Positions 26,513 through 35,532 of a stretch of DNA of 64,000 nucleotides are shown here, in pieces. This stretch comes from Nitrospirota bacterium (GTDB lineage: Bacteria; Nitrospirota; Leptospirillia; Leptospirillales; Leptospirillaceae). Where the stretch lies: the NCBI GenBank assembly GCA_021785195.1, contig JAJYGC010000009.1:273894-337893 (forward strand), written 5' to 3'. Positions within the stretch are counted from its first letter, which is position 1; each line of letters opens with the position of its first letter. A model generated the notes under the pieces. The model saw only the letters and a list, made by a program, of their open reading frames with translations, had not been told where the DNA came from and ran no database searches. A program made the position numbers and the translations under genes.

Positions 26513-28422
26513 TGAATAGCCCCGGGGGTCTCAGGATTGCTGGATTTCATCATGGATTGAAGAATGGCTTGATGGATTGATTCAGCAAGGGGCCTTGAAA
26601 TGCTGGCGGCATTCATAATGTCTTCGGGGGAAGCATTCAGGACAGCTTCAATTGAACCGAAATGTCGGATCAATTTCTTTTCCCGGCTTGGACCGATTCC
26701 AGGAATTTCGAGAAGGCGTGATCGTGTGAGCAGCTCGTCCCTGAGTGTCCGATGATAGTGGATGGCAAAGCGATGGGCTTCGTCACGCAGGTGAACGAGT
26801 AGATGGGTTGCCGGGTGATGGGGGGGCAAGATGCGAGGAATATCCTGACCCGGCAAGAATACCCGTTCCATCGTTTTTTTTCGGGTGCGTTCCTTTGCGA
26901 GGGAAATGACGCATTGGTCTGCCTGAATATGGCCCATCGATTTTAACATGCTAATGCAGGATTTCAGCTGGGCCGGACCTCCGTCAATCACAAGCAGATC
27001 TGGAAGGGGTGTTTCCCGGAACTGCCTTTCCATGACCTCTGCAAGCATCCTGAAATCATCCTGCCCTCGCTCGTATCGGATCCGGAATTTGCGATAAAGT
27101 GACTTTTCGGGCTTTCCACCCTTAAATGTGACAAGAGATGCAACAGGGAGGGAATCTCCAGTATTTGAAATATCCACACAGCATATCGTCTCGGGGCGCA
27201 CGGGGAGGTTCAGGAAGAGTCGTACGTCCTCCAGGACCTCTTCAGGGGAATCTTTTCGAAGGTTTCTAGTTCTCAATGCCTCCTCCGCATTTTCCTGGGC
27301 GAGCTCCAGAATCAATTTCTTATCTCCGCGCTGGGGAAAGGTGATACGAACCGTTTCCTCTCCTTTCTTTTCGGACATCCAGGTTAAGGACATAAGCCCC
27401 TCTTTCGTCAGGGCAAAAGGAAGAAGCACCTCTGAGGGAAGGAATGAGGACTCCCTGCCATAAAACTGTTCCAGAAATGCGATAGAAATTTCCTCATCAG
27501 TTGCTTCTTCTATGTTTTTGAGATCGGCTTCCTTTTTCCCGATCAGCAAACCGTTTCTGATATGCAGGACTTCAGCCAAGGCAACGGGTCCCTGTCTAAT
27601 GATGAAAATAGCATCCAGCGGATGGAAAAACGGAAAGGATACAGCTTGCTTCTCCATGACCTTGAGGACACTCTGATAGCGATCCCGGGCCAGTGCGGCT
27701 TTTTCAAATTCCAGAGCCTTGGCCAACTGGAGCATTTCATCGTGCAGGAGTGTCAGGAGGTCATCGTTCTTTCCCTGAAGGAAAAGGTGGACCCCTGCTG
27801 CAACCTTTCTATACTCCTCAGGAGTGGTAAGTCCCTGACTGCAGGGTCCCAGACAGCGATGAATCTGATACTCCACGCAAGGTCGCTCAAGGGTTGGTGT
27901 TTCCAGCGGGATTCGGCAGGTGGCCAGCGGGAAGACTTTATGGATGAGGCTCAGTGTATCCCTTAGGGCTGAAGGATTGGCGTAGGGACCAAAGTAGAGG
28001 CTTCCATCCTGTTTGACTCTTCGCGTGATTGATAACCGGGGAAATTTCTCCTTCCAGCTGAGTCTCAGGTAAGGATATGTTTTGTCGTCTCTCAGGAGGA
28101 CGTTGTATCGTGGCCGATGGTGCTTGATCAGGGTATTTTCGAGAATGAGTGCATCCAGCTCACTCTTGGTGCGGATAATTTCGACGTCATGAATATGGGA
28201 GACTAGCATGGCAATCCGTCCTGACCGTGGTCTGGATTCCTGGAAGTATGAGCGGACCCGATCTTTCAGGCTTCTGGATTTTCCAACATAAAGGATCTCC
28301 CCTTCAGCGTTTTTCATCAGGTAGACCCCCGGTTCTTCTGGAAATCCTTTGATTCGTTCAGGAAGTCCATCGCGGGAAGGACTGCTAGGATTGTCAGGGA
28401 ATGAGGATTTTTCTTTTTGCAC
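26509..28422 (-). CDS. uvrC: UvrABC excinuclease subunit C
   Basis: Makes both incisions in nucleotide excision repair. The N-terminal GIY-YIG nuclease (GVYLMKNAEGEILYVGKS) is followed by a Cys cluster region (CRIPLETPTLERPCVEY), the UVR UvrB-binding helix, the RNase-H-like nuclease domain (CVDISNTGDSLPVASLVTF and DGGPAQL) and C-terminal helix-hairpin-helix motifs (LLEIPGIGPSREKKLIRHFG). I place the start at GTG 28422, which has GGAG five bases upstream. The upstream ATG at 28455 lies on the TATAAT of the probable promoter and has no ribosome site. The gene is followed by the overlapping triple-AAA gene. Confidence 0.95.
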   Translation of the reverse strand: MQKEKSSFPDNPSSPSRDGLPERIKGFPEEPGVYLMKNAEGEILYVGKSRSLKDRVRSYFQESRPRSGRIAMLVSHIHDVEIIRTKSELDALILENTLIKHHRPRYNVLLRDDKTYPYLRLSWKEKFPRLSITRRVKQDGSLYFGPYANPSALRDTLSLIHKVFPLATCRIPLETPTLERPCVEYQIHRCLGPCSQGLTTPEEYRKVAAGVHLFLQGKNDDLLTLLHDEMLQLAKALEFEKAALARDRYQSVLKVMEKQAVSFPFFHPLDAIFIIRQGPVALAEVLHIRNGLLIGKKEADLKNIEEATDEEISIAFLEQFYGRESSFLPSEVLLPFALTKEGLMSLTWMSEKKGEETVRITFPQRGDKKLILELAQENAEEALRTRNLRKDSPEEVLEDVRLFLNLPVRPETICCVDISNTGDSLPVASLVTFKGGKPEKSLYRKFRIRYERGQDDFRMLAEVMERQFRETPLPDLLVIDGGPAQLKSCISMLKSMGHIQADQCVISLAKERTRKKTMERVFLPGQDIPRILPPHHPATHLLVHLRDEAHRFAIHYHRTLRDELLTRSRLLEIPGIGPSREKKLIRHFGSIEAVLNASPEDIMNAASISRPLAESIHQAILQSMMKSSNPETPGAIQ

Positions 28423-28453
28423 AAAAACTCCATTGAGAGAGTTAACTGTGTCC

Positions 28454-28459
28454 ATTATA
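28454..28459 (-). promoter_or_regulatory. TATAAT -10 element of uvrC
   Basis: A perfect TATAAT on the minus strand overlaps the ATG at 28455. The predicted start near 28447 leaves a 25-nt leader to the GTG at 28422. The -35 region (GCATTA at 17 bp) is weak, so this rests on the -10 and on the ribosome site of the GTG. Confidence 0.45.
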
Positions 28460-28512
28460 CTACGCGTATGGGTTTTTAATGCAGTTTTTTGAACTCCTAG
28501 TAGGGTGGTGTC

Positions 28513-28767
28513 ATGGGTGATTCATTGAAAAATCCTGGGAGTCCAGGATCCGAGTCAGGTCAATCGGAACCGGACGAAGAAGGAGGAATGACCCTTACGG
28601 ACTGGCTGAGGGTGATTCTGTATTTTATTTTGGGCCTCTTTTTGCTGTTTGTGTTTTTCTACATGATTGTTGCTGGACCGAAAGCCGCACTGATCGCAGG
28701 GGTTTCTCTCCTGGTCGGAATCGTTTTATGGGTTGTTTTCAGGTATGTCTTGAAAGAGATCGCTTGA
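28513..28767 (+). CDS. Small two-TM membrane protein
   Basis: An 84-residue protein I do not recognise. It has an acidic, Gly/Ser-rich N-terminal tail, then two transmembrane helices (VILYFILGLFLLFVFFYMI and AALIAGVSLLVGIVLWVVF) with a short loop. AGGGTGG lies before the ATG. It is divergent from uvrC and followed 39 bp later by aroE on the same strand. Confidence 0.6.
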   Translation: MGDSLKNPGSPGSESGQSEPDEEGGMTLTDWLRVILYFILGLFLLFVFFYMIVAGPKAALIAGVSLLVGIVLWVVFRYVLKEIA

Positions 28768-28806
28768 TTTATTTGATCTGCAGGGTCAACGGAAAAGAGG
28801 AATAGA

Positions 28807-29679
28807 ATGAAGCGCCTCTATGGCATTATAGGTTTTCCTGTGGCTCATTCGCTTTCTCCCGTTTTTCAGCAGACGGCTTTTGACTTATCGGGATTGGATG
28901 CGGCCTACGTCCCTTTTGCCATTCCCCCGGAATCATTGCAGGAAGGACTGAAAGCCCTAGATCTTTTGGGGGTATCCGGATTCAATGTCACGCTTCCCCA
29001 TAAAGAGGCAGTCTTTTCCTGGGTCAATGACCTGGACCCGATAGCCCGAAAAGTCGGATCAGTCAACACCGTTGTTCGGAGAACAGAGGGGTGGTTTGGG
29101 GCAAACACTGACGTGCCAGGGTTTTGTTCGGCTTTAAAATGCTTTTTGGAACGATCAGTTGGATCTGAGATTAAATACCCCCTTGTTTTGGGAGCGGGCG
29201 GGTCGGCCAGAAGTGTGGTAACGGGTCTTTGTGAGATGGGGTTTTCGTCTTTTACAATCGTGAACAGGAGTCGGGGCAGAGCGGAATCATTGGTGGAGTG
29301 TTTTCGACGGAATGGAATGATTCATGCTGTGGAAGTTCTGGACTTTGAGGAGTTCAGCCGCTGGGACCCCAACGGAATTGATCTTGTCATCAATACACTG
29401 TCCCGTGATGCCTTTCGGGAAAGGTTTTCCCTTCTCGATCGCACTGATCTTGTTGGGGTGAAGGGGTTCTATGACCTTTCCTACGAGCTGGATGGAAGCC
29501 TGACCCCATTTCTGAAGAAAGGGGAGAAAGATGGTATTCCGGTCGAAGATGGTATCGGGATGCTGTTGGAACAGGGAGCCCTATCTTTTGAATGGTGGAC
29601 CGGATTGCAAGCTCCTCGCCGGGAAATGGCAGACTCCCTTTACAGACGAACGGTCAAAAAGGTCACTCCTCTCCAATAG
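28807..29679 (+). CDS. aroE: Shikimate dehydrogenase
   Basis: Reduces 3-dehydroshikimate to shikimate with NADPH in the aromatic amino acid pathway. The N-terminal substrate site (GFPVAHSLSP), the catalytic Lys region (GFNVTLPHKEAV), the invariant NTDVPGF and the nucleotide-binding GAGGSARSVV with the NADPH-selecting NRSRGRA are all visible. At 290 residues the length is normal. Its 3' end overlaps the convergent ftsY gene by 17 bp. Confidence 0.95.
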   Translation: MKRLYGIIGFPVAHSLSPVFQQTAFDLSGLDAAYVPFAIPPESLQEGLKALDLLGVSGFNVTLPHKEAVFSWVNDLDPIARKVGSVNTVVRRTEGWFGANTDVPGFCSALKCFLERSVGSEIKYPLVLGAGGSARSVVTGLCEMGFSSFTIVNRSRGRAESLVECFRRNGMIHAVEVLDFEEFSRWDPNGIDLVINTLSRDAFRERFSLLDRTDLVGVKGFYDLSYELDGSLTPFLKKGEKDGIPVEDGIGMLLEQGALSFEWWTGLQAPRREMADSLYRRTVKKVTPLQ

Positions 29680-30595
29680 GGGGATTCGGCCGGATTAGGG
29701 CCTTCGCGAATAAGACCGGATCAAACTCCAACAGGTCTTCTTTTTGCTCCCCCACTCCGATAAATCTGACGGGCAACCGGTTTTTTCGTGCCAGATTAAC
29801 TGCGATTCCCCCTTTTGATGTTCCATCCAGTTTTGTCAGGATCATTCCGGTAAGAGGGATGACTTTTTGGAAATGTTCGATCTGGCTCATTGTGTTCTGT
29901 CCCAGTGTCGCATCCAACACGATCAACGATTCAAATGGGCTATCTCCAAGTTCTCTTTTGATCAGTCCGTAAACTTTTCCCAATTCAGCCATCAGGTTGT
30001 GCTTTGTTTGAAGGCGTCCTGCTGTGTCGATGATGGCAACGTCAATTTTTCTTGCAATAGCGGCTTTTACCGTATCAAACGCCACTGCCCCCGGGTCAGC
30101 TCCCTCTTTTTGATGTACCACTGGAATATCCAGTTTTTCTCCCCAAAGGCGCAGCTGTTGAACGGCTGCAGCCCGGAATGTATCTGCCGCACCAAGGATG
30201 ACAGTCTTCCCCCGATTTTTAAAATAATAGGCAAGTTTTCCCGAAGTGGTGGTTTTTCCGACTCCATTTACCCCGACCATCAGTAGAATGATGGGGGTTT
30301 GATCCGGTTGTTCGGTCCATTTTGGAGGATCAAGTGGAAAAAAGCTTGCAATCCTTTCCTCCAGAAACAGAAGGGGAGCAGATTGATCTGACAAATCAGC
30401 TGTTTTTTCCCATTCTTTAAGGTCTGCGATGAGCAGGGAAGATTGGGCGGGACCGACATCGGACGACAATAGAAGATCTTCTAGATCGGCATAGAAAGTG
30501 GGTGTTCGCCCCTTCTGGAACAGGGATGCCAGACCGCTTCCGAGGCGATCCCGGGTTTTTCTCAGTCCTTCTCCAATTTTTTGAAACAGTGACAT
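29663..30595 (-). CDS. ftsY: Signal recognition particle receptor FtsY
   Basis: Membrane-associated GTPase that docks SRP-ribosome complexes. It has a short N-terminal helical region (no long acidic A domain), then the NG domain. Visible motifs are GVNGVGKTTTSGKLA, the DTFRAAAVQQL loop, DTAGRLQTKHNLM, TKLDGTSKGG and the closing GVGEQKEDLLEF. The start at ATG 30595 has AGGAG ten bases upstream, inside the end of ybeY. The last of the usp-phoH-pgpH-ybeY-ftsY series. Confidence 0.95.
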   Translation of the reverse strand: MSLFQKIGEGLRKTRDRLGSGLASLFQKGRTPTFYADLEDLLLSSDVGPAQSSLLIADLKEWEKTADLSDQSAPLLFLEERIASFFPLDPPKWTEQPDQTPIILLMVGVNGVGKTTTSGKLAYYFKNRGKTVILGAADTFRAAAVQQLRLWGEKLDIPVVHQKEGADPGAVAFDTVKAAIARKIDVAIIDTAGRLQTKHNLMAELGKVYGLIKRELGDSPFESLIVLDATLGQNTMSQIEHFQKVIPLTGMILTKLDGTSKGGIAVNLARKNRLPVRFIGVGEQKEDLLEFDPVLFAKALIRPNPPIGEE

Positions 30596-30599
30596 TTGT

Positions 30600-31118
30600 C
30601 TACTTCTCCTGTACTTCGGGGACTTTTCCAAAGATATCAATGAGGGCGAGGGGACCTGATTGGTGACGCGGGTGATTGCTAATGGCCCGTTTAAGTCTTT
30701 GCGCGACCCTTCTTTCGGCGACCCTCATTTCTTCCGCTTCTTTTGCCCCAAGTTCATGATCGTACCCCTGAAGATGACATATGCCATGAATTAAAAGGTT
30801 TATCAGTTCTGACTCAAGTGAAATGCCCTGTTCTATGGCTTGACAATTTGCCCTCTCAACAGAAATAAGGATTTCACCATCTGGAAACGGAATATCGGAG
30901 GAGGGGGAAGGGCCATACTGAAATGAAAGGACGTCAGTAGAAGCATTCTTTCCCCGAAAATCCCGGTTGACTGAACGGATGATCCGATTGTTGACGAAAA
31001 CAACCCCGACCCTTTCCTTGCTGGATCCAAGTGCTGACAATACTGTTTCTGCACAAAATGAGAGCCGTTCAAGAGAAACGGGATATTTTCGTTGTCGGTT
31101 TTCTAATTCAATTGGCAT
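30600..31118 (-). CDS. ybeY: Endoribonuclease YbeY / rRNA maturation factor
   Basis: Zinc-dependent endoribonuclease that matures the 16S rRNA 3' end. The zinc motif HGICHLQGYDH (H-x3-H-x5-H) and the upstream FRGKNASTDVLSFQYG block are diagnostic. At 172 residues it is slightly longer than average, with an extended C-terminus. It lies after phoH and the HD-domain gene, as in many genomes, and five bases before the ftsY start. Confidence 0.95.
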   Translation of the reverse strand: MPIELENRQRKYPVSLERLSFCAETVLSALGSSKERVGVVFVNNRIIRSVNRDFRGKNASTDVLSFQYGPSPSSDIPFPDGEILISVERANCQAIEQGISLESELINLLIHGICHLQGYDHELGAKEAEEMRVAERRVAQRLKRAISNHPRHQSGPLALIDIFGKVPEVQEK

Positions 31119-31140
31119 TGAAAGATTTCTTCGGCTCCTG

Positions 31141-32784
31141 CTAACCCTTGGGGATGGGAGGTGTTGGGAATGCCTTCGGGTAGGGCACCCTATGATGATA
31201 GATGGAAACCAGGATGTGGGTAAAGGTATTTCTGATCATTGCGAGGTCTGCCAAGGAGAGGGGGGACTCATCCAGCTGCCCGTCCTTGACAATGTCTGAA
31301 AATACGTCTTCAACCATCCCTTTAATTCTGGCCGGTGTCGGGTGGTGGCGCTGAAGGACACGACCTGATGCTTCTACCGCATCTGCGAGCATGATGATGG
31401 CTGTGATCTTTGAGTGTGGTTTTGGTCCTGGGTACCTGAAATCGGAATCCTGGGTTGGTTGGCCGGAATCCGGGGCTTGATCAAAAGCCTTACGGTAGAA
31501 AAATTGCATGAGCCTTGTTCCGTGATGTTCCGGAATCGCTTGGACCACCACTTCCGGTAAATGGAATTTTCGTGCGAGATCCATTCCCCGGCGAACATGG
31601 TCAATCAAAATTATTGCACTCATTCGGGGAGTTAAGAGCTCATGGCGATTGTATGTCGCCTGATTTTCAATAAAGTACTGGGGTCTGTCCATTTTGCCGA
31701 CATCATGAAAATAGGCGGAAACCCTGGCGAGCTTGGTATTTTCTCCGATGGAGAGGGCTGCCGCTTCGGAGAGGTAGGAAAGGGCCATGCTGTGCTGGTA
31801 TGACCCGGGGGCTTTCCAGTAAAAATCCCTGAGGAGGGGGTGATTGACATCCAGAAGCTCCGTTAAGGACATGTCAGAAAGGATCCCGAACCCTTTTTCA
31901 AGAAGGGGAAGAATAAAAATTGCCGCCAATACGCTGAAGATGCATCCTCCAAGGGAAATCAGGAAAATCCAGAGTGCCGGATAGGGATTCATCGGTTCTT
32001 TCCAGATGTGGATGACCCCATTTAGGATGTACAAAAATAAACCAGTGGTAATGCCCGCTTGGATAAGGCCCAGTCGCCCCCGGAAAAAAAATGAGGTCTG
32101 ACTGGCAAAAAGGGCACTGATTAAAACAAATAGACCAAGCCATGCTGGAGTGGGAGACAGAAGTGAGATGAGGATGCCCATCCCAATGGAGAGCCCTGCC
32201 GCCAATCGCTGCCCGATTAGCAAGGTTCCAAGGACACTGGCTGTAATTGCTGGAAGCACAAGGATCGATGCCTTGATTCCCGAGGAAAGAAGGGTGTCTG
32301 GAAGAGAGTGGAAGATGATGGGCCAGCATCCCAAATCCAGTACGACCGGGACTAGGAGGAGAATGGCCAGTAAGGGAATGCCTTGCTTCTTGTTGATTGA
32401 TTCGAATTCGTTCGGTGACCCATGAATTGCGTCATAGATGGAATATAGGACAAATAGCAGTACCCCGGTCAAAAACACTGCACTGAAGATCAGCTCAACA
32501 TTGATGGCAAATGAAGCATGTCCGGATATTTTGGGGAGAAATGGAATGTTTCCCGGGTTTTCACTAGGAAGACCTGGTTTTGTCGCTACAGTTCCGACTT
32601 CGTTTTGAGGGATGAAGAATTTCTCCGGAAATGGCAAATGGACGAGCAGAAGCGATGCGAGCATGATGGCCCCGGAAAGGAGGGCAAACTGCTTATGTTG
32701 TTTCGGGTTTTCCTGGACCCAGTGTTTACGATGGTTTTTCTGGGGAGAAACGCTGTCCCACATCGGAGTTTTCATAACGTTCAT
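31141..32784 (-). CDS. pgpH: 7TM-HD phosphohydrolase (PgpH-like, cyclic-di-AMP phosphodiesterase family)
   Basis: Membrane protein with one N-terminal TM (LLSGAIMLASLLLVHL), about 60 extracytoplasmic residues, seven further TM segments, then a cytoplasmic HD domain (HSMALSYLSEAAAL, AYFHDVGKMDRP, IPEHHGT, MLADAVEAS). This is the 7TM-HD architecture of PgpH, which degrades c-di-AMP. The extracytoplasmic domain is far shorter than the usual 200 or more residues. The start is uncertain. ATGs at 32784, 32775 and 32763 all lie inside the 3' end of phoH, with no clear Shine-Dalgarno, so the overlap is 38-59 bp. Confidence 0.85.
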   Translation of the reverse strand: MNVMKTPMWDSVSPQKNHRKHWVQENPKQHKQFALLSGAIMLASLLLVHLPFPEKFFIPQNEVGTVATKPGLPSENPGNIPFLPKISGHASFAINVELIFSAVFLTGVLLFVLYSIYDAIHGSPNEFESINKKQGIPLLAILLLVPVVLDLGCWPIIFHSLPDTLLSSGIKASILVLPAITASVLGTLLIGQRLAAGLSIGMGILISLLSPTPAWLGLFVLISALFASQTSFFFRGRLGLIQAGITTGLFLYILNGVIHIWKEPMNPYPALWIFLISLGGCIFSVLAAIFILPLLEKGFGILSDMSLTELLDVNHPLLRDFYWKAPGSYQHSMALSYLSEAAALSIGENTKLARVSAYFHDVGKMDRPQYFIENQATYNRHELLTPRMSAIILIDHVRRGMDLARKFHLPEVVVQAIPEHHGTRLMQFFYRKAFDQAPDSGQPTQDSDFRYPGPKPHSKITAIIMLADAVEASGRVLQRHHPTPARIKGMVEDVFSDIVKDGQLDESPLSLADLAMIRNTFTHILVSIYHHRVPYPKAFPTPPIPKG

Positions 32785-33721
32785 AGGCCCTGATAATCTC
32801 CTGGACAAGGCGATGGCGAACAACGTCCACTTCATTGAAGTAAAGGAACCGGATCCCATCGATGTTCTTCAAAATATTCTGGACTTCGATGAGGCCACTT
32901 GTCCGGCCTTGGGGGAGATCAATCTGGGTGACATCTCCTGTAATGACTGCTTTTGAGTTAAAGCCGATCCGGGTGAGAAACATTTTCATCTGTTCAACAG
33001 TCGCATTCTGGGCTTCGTCCAGTATCACAAAAGAATCATTGAGGGTTCGTCCGCGCATGAAGGCAAGCGGTGCTATCTCAATTTCCCGTTTGTCGATCAT
33101 GCGATTGACCTTCTCGACCTCGATCATGTCGAAAAGGGCATCATAAAGGGGACGCAGGTAAGGATTGATCTTCTCTGAAATATCCCCAGGAAGGAATCCA
33201 AGCTTTTCTCCTGCTTCAACAGCTGGACGCACGAGGATAATCCTTCTGAAGGAATGCTTCAGAAGGTGAAAGACGGCCATTGCCATTGCGAGATAAGTTT
33301 TTCCCGTGCCGGCAGGACCGATTCCGAATACGATATCGTAAGACTTGATCGTCTTAATGTAATGAAGTTGGTTCGCTGATTTTGGAAAAATAACCCTTTT
33401 GCGACTGTTGATGGGGATAAACTCTGAAAGCAAATCCCGAAGAGTGATCGTTGGTGATGTTTTTGTCAGTGTGATGGCCTGACGGATCTCTTCTTCTCGA
33501 ACAGAGTACCCCGATGCCATCAGGGAGGCCAGCTCGGTAATGACCTTTTCCCCTTGCAATACATTTTCTCCCTCTCCCGTGGCAATCAGTTGGTGGCCTG
33601 TTGCAATAAGGCGAATGCCAAATGCCTGTTCGAAGAGGTGAAGGTGATGGTTTTTTTCTCCAAAGAAGGAGACAGCATCAATCCCATCGGGGAGGTCAAA
33701 GGTTTTTTGAATGGGATCCAT
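32726..33721 (-). CDS. PhoH-family ATPase (YbeZ-like)
   Basis: Cytoplasmic P-loop ATPase often linked with YbeY in RNA metabolism. It has an N-terminal KH-like region, then the PhoH core with Walker A GPAGTGKTYLA, the RPAVEAGEKLGFLPGD block, Walker B FVILDEAQN and TGDVTQIDLP. At 331 residues the length is typical. Its ATG shares one base with the stop of the usp gene (TGATG), and its 3' end overlaps pgpH. The ybeY gene two positions downstream fits the usual functional pairing. Confidence 0.93.
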   Translation of the reverse strand: MDPIQKTFDLPDGIDAVSFFGEKNHHLHLFEQAFGIRLIATGHQLIATGEGENVLQGEKVITELASLMASGYSVREEEIRQAITLTKTSPTITLRDLLSEFIPINSRKRVIFPKSANQLHYIKTIKSYDIVFGIGPAGTGKTYLAMAMAVFHLLKHSFRRIILVRPAVEAGEKLGFLPGDISEKINPYLRPLYDALFDMIEVEKVNRMIDKREIEIAPLAFMRGRTLNDSFVILDEAQNATVEQMKMFLTRIGFNSKAVITGDVTQIDLPQGRTSGLIEVQNILKNIDGIRFLYFNEVDVVRHRLVQEIIRAYERYENSDVGQRFSPEKPS

Positions 33722-34257
33722 CAGGAGTTCGGCCCGGCTTCCTCAGGAATGGAAAGGGATGGGTAGATGTTTGAGGGAGGACTGGTCTTATCGAGATGCT
33801 TCATCAGACCCTGGTTGATGGCATCGGGTTTCAAGAGGATGACTGGAATGGGTGAATGATGTAACACTGAAGTGGATGTCGAACCCAGCAGGACCCGTCC
33901 AAAAATTCCCTTCCCGTGGGAAAAAATTAAAATCGCATCGGCATTTTTTGCGGCAGAGACCTCAAGAATGGTCTGATCCGGATTTCCCCTGTAAATTCCC
34001 GAAGTAACAGTGACTCCCTTTCCCGTAAACTGGGATGAGATCTTTTTGACGGCCTGGGCTGCAGCGAGATCGACTTCTCTATAATACTCGGGAGGGATCG
34101 GGTATCCCATCGGAATTTCTTCAAAGAGACTCAAGACGTGAAAAACATGCAGTTCAGAGACCCCAGTGGACAAAATGGAATGTATCAGGCCAATAGCACC
34201 CGCATCCAGAGGGGTTAGATCAGTTGGAAACACAATTGTTTTGAATGGGTTGGACAT
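33721..34257 (-). CDS. Universal stress protein (UspA family)
   Basis: A single Usp domain: N-terminal TIVFPTDLTPLDAGAI, central ANADAIL-like strand (AKNADAILIFSHG) and the nucleotide-binding G-x2-G-x9-S-type loop (GRVLLGSTSTSVLHHSPIPVI), which suggests an ATP-binding type. There is a C-terminal extension of about 30 residues. It is the first gene of the phoH-ybeY-ftsY series, and translational coupling to phoH is tight. Confidence 0.9.
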   Translation of the reverse strand: MSNPFKTIVFPTDLTPLDAGAIGLIHSILSTGVSELHVFHVLSLFEEIPMGYPIPPEYYREVDLAAAQAVKKISSQFTGKGVTVTSGIYRGNPDQTILEVSAAKNADAILIFSHGKGIFGRVLLGSTSTSVLHHSPIPVILLKPDAINQGLMKHLDKTSPPSNIYPSLSIPEEAGPNS

Positions 34258-34341
34258 GCATTTCTCTTATCACAATTTTCGGGGAGAATACAATTCCCAA
34301 ATATTTCTGACTTCATTGGAATTTTGGGGAGCTCTCGGGAC

Positions 34342-35157
34342 TCACCCCAGCAGGGATTGGCTGATGATCCCTCCCCATCTGTTCAAATCCTGTTGGTATA
34401 AAACAACAATGATTCCCGCTGCACTCAAGAATGGACCAAATGGAATCTTCAAGGTCCGCCAGGAACCGTTATTTTGTTTCTGATCAAACAGGAGAAGGGC
34501 CAGAACGCTTGTGATTGTTGCGCTGAAAGACGATAAAAGCAGGGTCTGTAGCGTCCCTACTGGACCCACAAATGTTCCAATTGCGCCCAACCAGAAGGCG
34601 TCTCCCATGCCCATTCCCTGAGGATAGAATGTGGCCAACAACCAAAGTGGAAGAAATCCTGTAAGAAAGCCCAGGACGGATGGCAACAGTCCACCAATGT
34701 GGGATTGAGAAGGCTCCAAAGTGGTCCATGTAAGGGCCAGTCCCATCAATCCTGCAGACCAGGTTAATTTGTGTGGGAGTCGATGGGACCGTAGATCGAT
34801 CAGGGAGAGAGGTAATGCAAATGAAAAGAAGGCTAGAAGGAACAGGATTCGTTTTATATCAGGAAAGAGAAGCGGGGTTGCCGAAAAAAGTAGTGCAGTG
34901 CAAAATTCCGAGATAATCGTTTGGGGATCAATGGGGGCCGCACAGTAAACGCAATGCCCCCGATTGAAGATCCAGACTTTGAAGGGAACCAGATCAAGCG
35001 CTCCCAGGGTATGACCGCATGAATTGCAATGGGATCTTGGGAGAAAAATTGATTCCTCTTTTGGAATCCTGTCGACCAGGACCCCAAGAAAACTTCCCCA
35101 AATTGACCCAAGCAGAAAGAGGCCGCCCTCAATCACGATCCATTCGGAAGAAGTCAT
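34342..35157 (-). CDS. pilD: Type IV prepilin peptidase / N-methyltransferase
   Basis: Membrane enzyme that cleaves and methylates type IV prepilins and type II secretion pseudopilins. The cytoplasmic Cys tetrad (CNSCGH and CVYC) is present, along with both catalytic Asp sites (LIDLRSHRLP and GMGMGDAFWLG), in an A24 peptidase with about eight TM segments. ATG 35157 is used; a TTG two codons upstream is possible. No pilin gene is in the window, so its substrates lie elsewhere. Confidence 0.92.
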   Translation of the reverse strand: MTSSEWIVIEGGLFLLGSIWGSFLGVLVDRIPKEESIFLPRSHCNSCGHTLGALDLVPFKVWIFNRGHCVYCAAPIDPQTIISEFCTALLFSATPLLFPDIKRILFLLAFFSFALPLSLIDLRSHRLPHKLTWSAGLMGLALTWTTLEPSQSHIGGLLPSVLGFLTGFLPLWLLATFYPQGMGMGDAFWLGAIGTFVGPVGTLQTLLLSSFSATITSVLALLLFDQKQNNGSWRTLKIPFGPFLSAAGIIVVLYQQDLNRWGGIISQSLLG

Positions 35158-35202
35158 TCCCAAGTCTCATGGGCTGAATGGAAAATCTCCGTTTTTCAGT
35201 AC

Positions 35203-35532
35203 CTAGGAATTGGTCGGAAGTGATTCGGACGGTGGTTGGGAAATTTCCTCGGATTGTCCCTGAACAGGTTGGCTTTGCGGCATTGGTTCCTTAAAACGGA
35301 TCTGGAACCCTAGCCGAATCAGGATGTTGATTCGTTCTTTGGTCATTCGATCGCGTTTTTCTTTGGTAGATTTTTTCTTTTCAAGGAGACTATATGAGTT
35401 TTTAATAGTAAAAAGGGCATCTTTGATGACGTCTTTTGTTTCTTCTGTGGACAGGGCTTCGGACTGTTTGTTCAAATCCTCTAGATCAATTTCCGTCCAT
35501 CGGTCGATGTCTACCCACTTAACCAGTGACAT
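35203..35532 (-). CDS. Small hypothetical protein
   Basis: A 109-residue protein I do not recognise. It has a helical, highly charged centre (LLEKKKSTKEKRDRMTKER) and a Pro/Gln/Ser-rich tail (QSQPVQGQSEEISQPPSES) that is probably disordered. It has no signal peptide or TM. A good AAGGAG lies eight bases before the ATG. Confidence 0.6.
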   Translation of the reverse strand: MSLVKWVDIDRWTEIDLEDLNKQSEALSTEETKDVIKDALFTIKNSYSLLEKKKSTKEKRDRMTKERINILIRLGFQIRFKEPMPQSQPVQGQSEEISQPPSESLPTNS

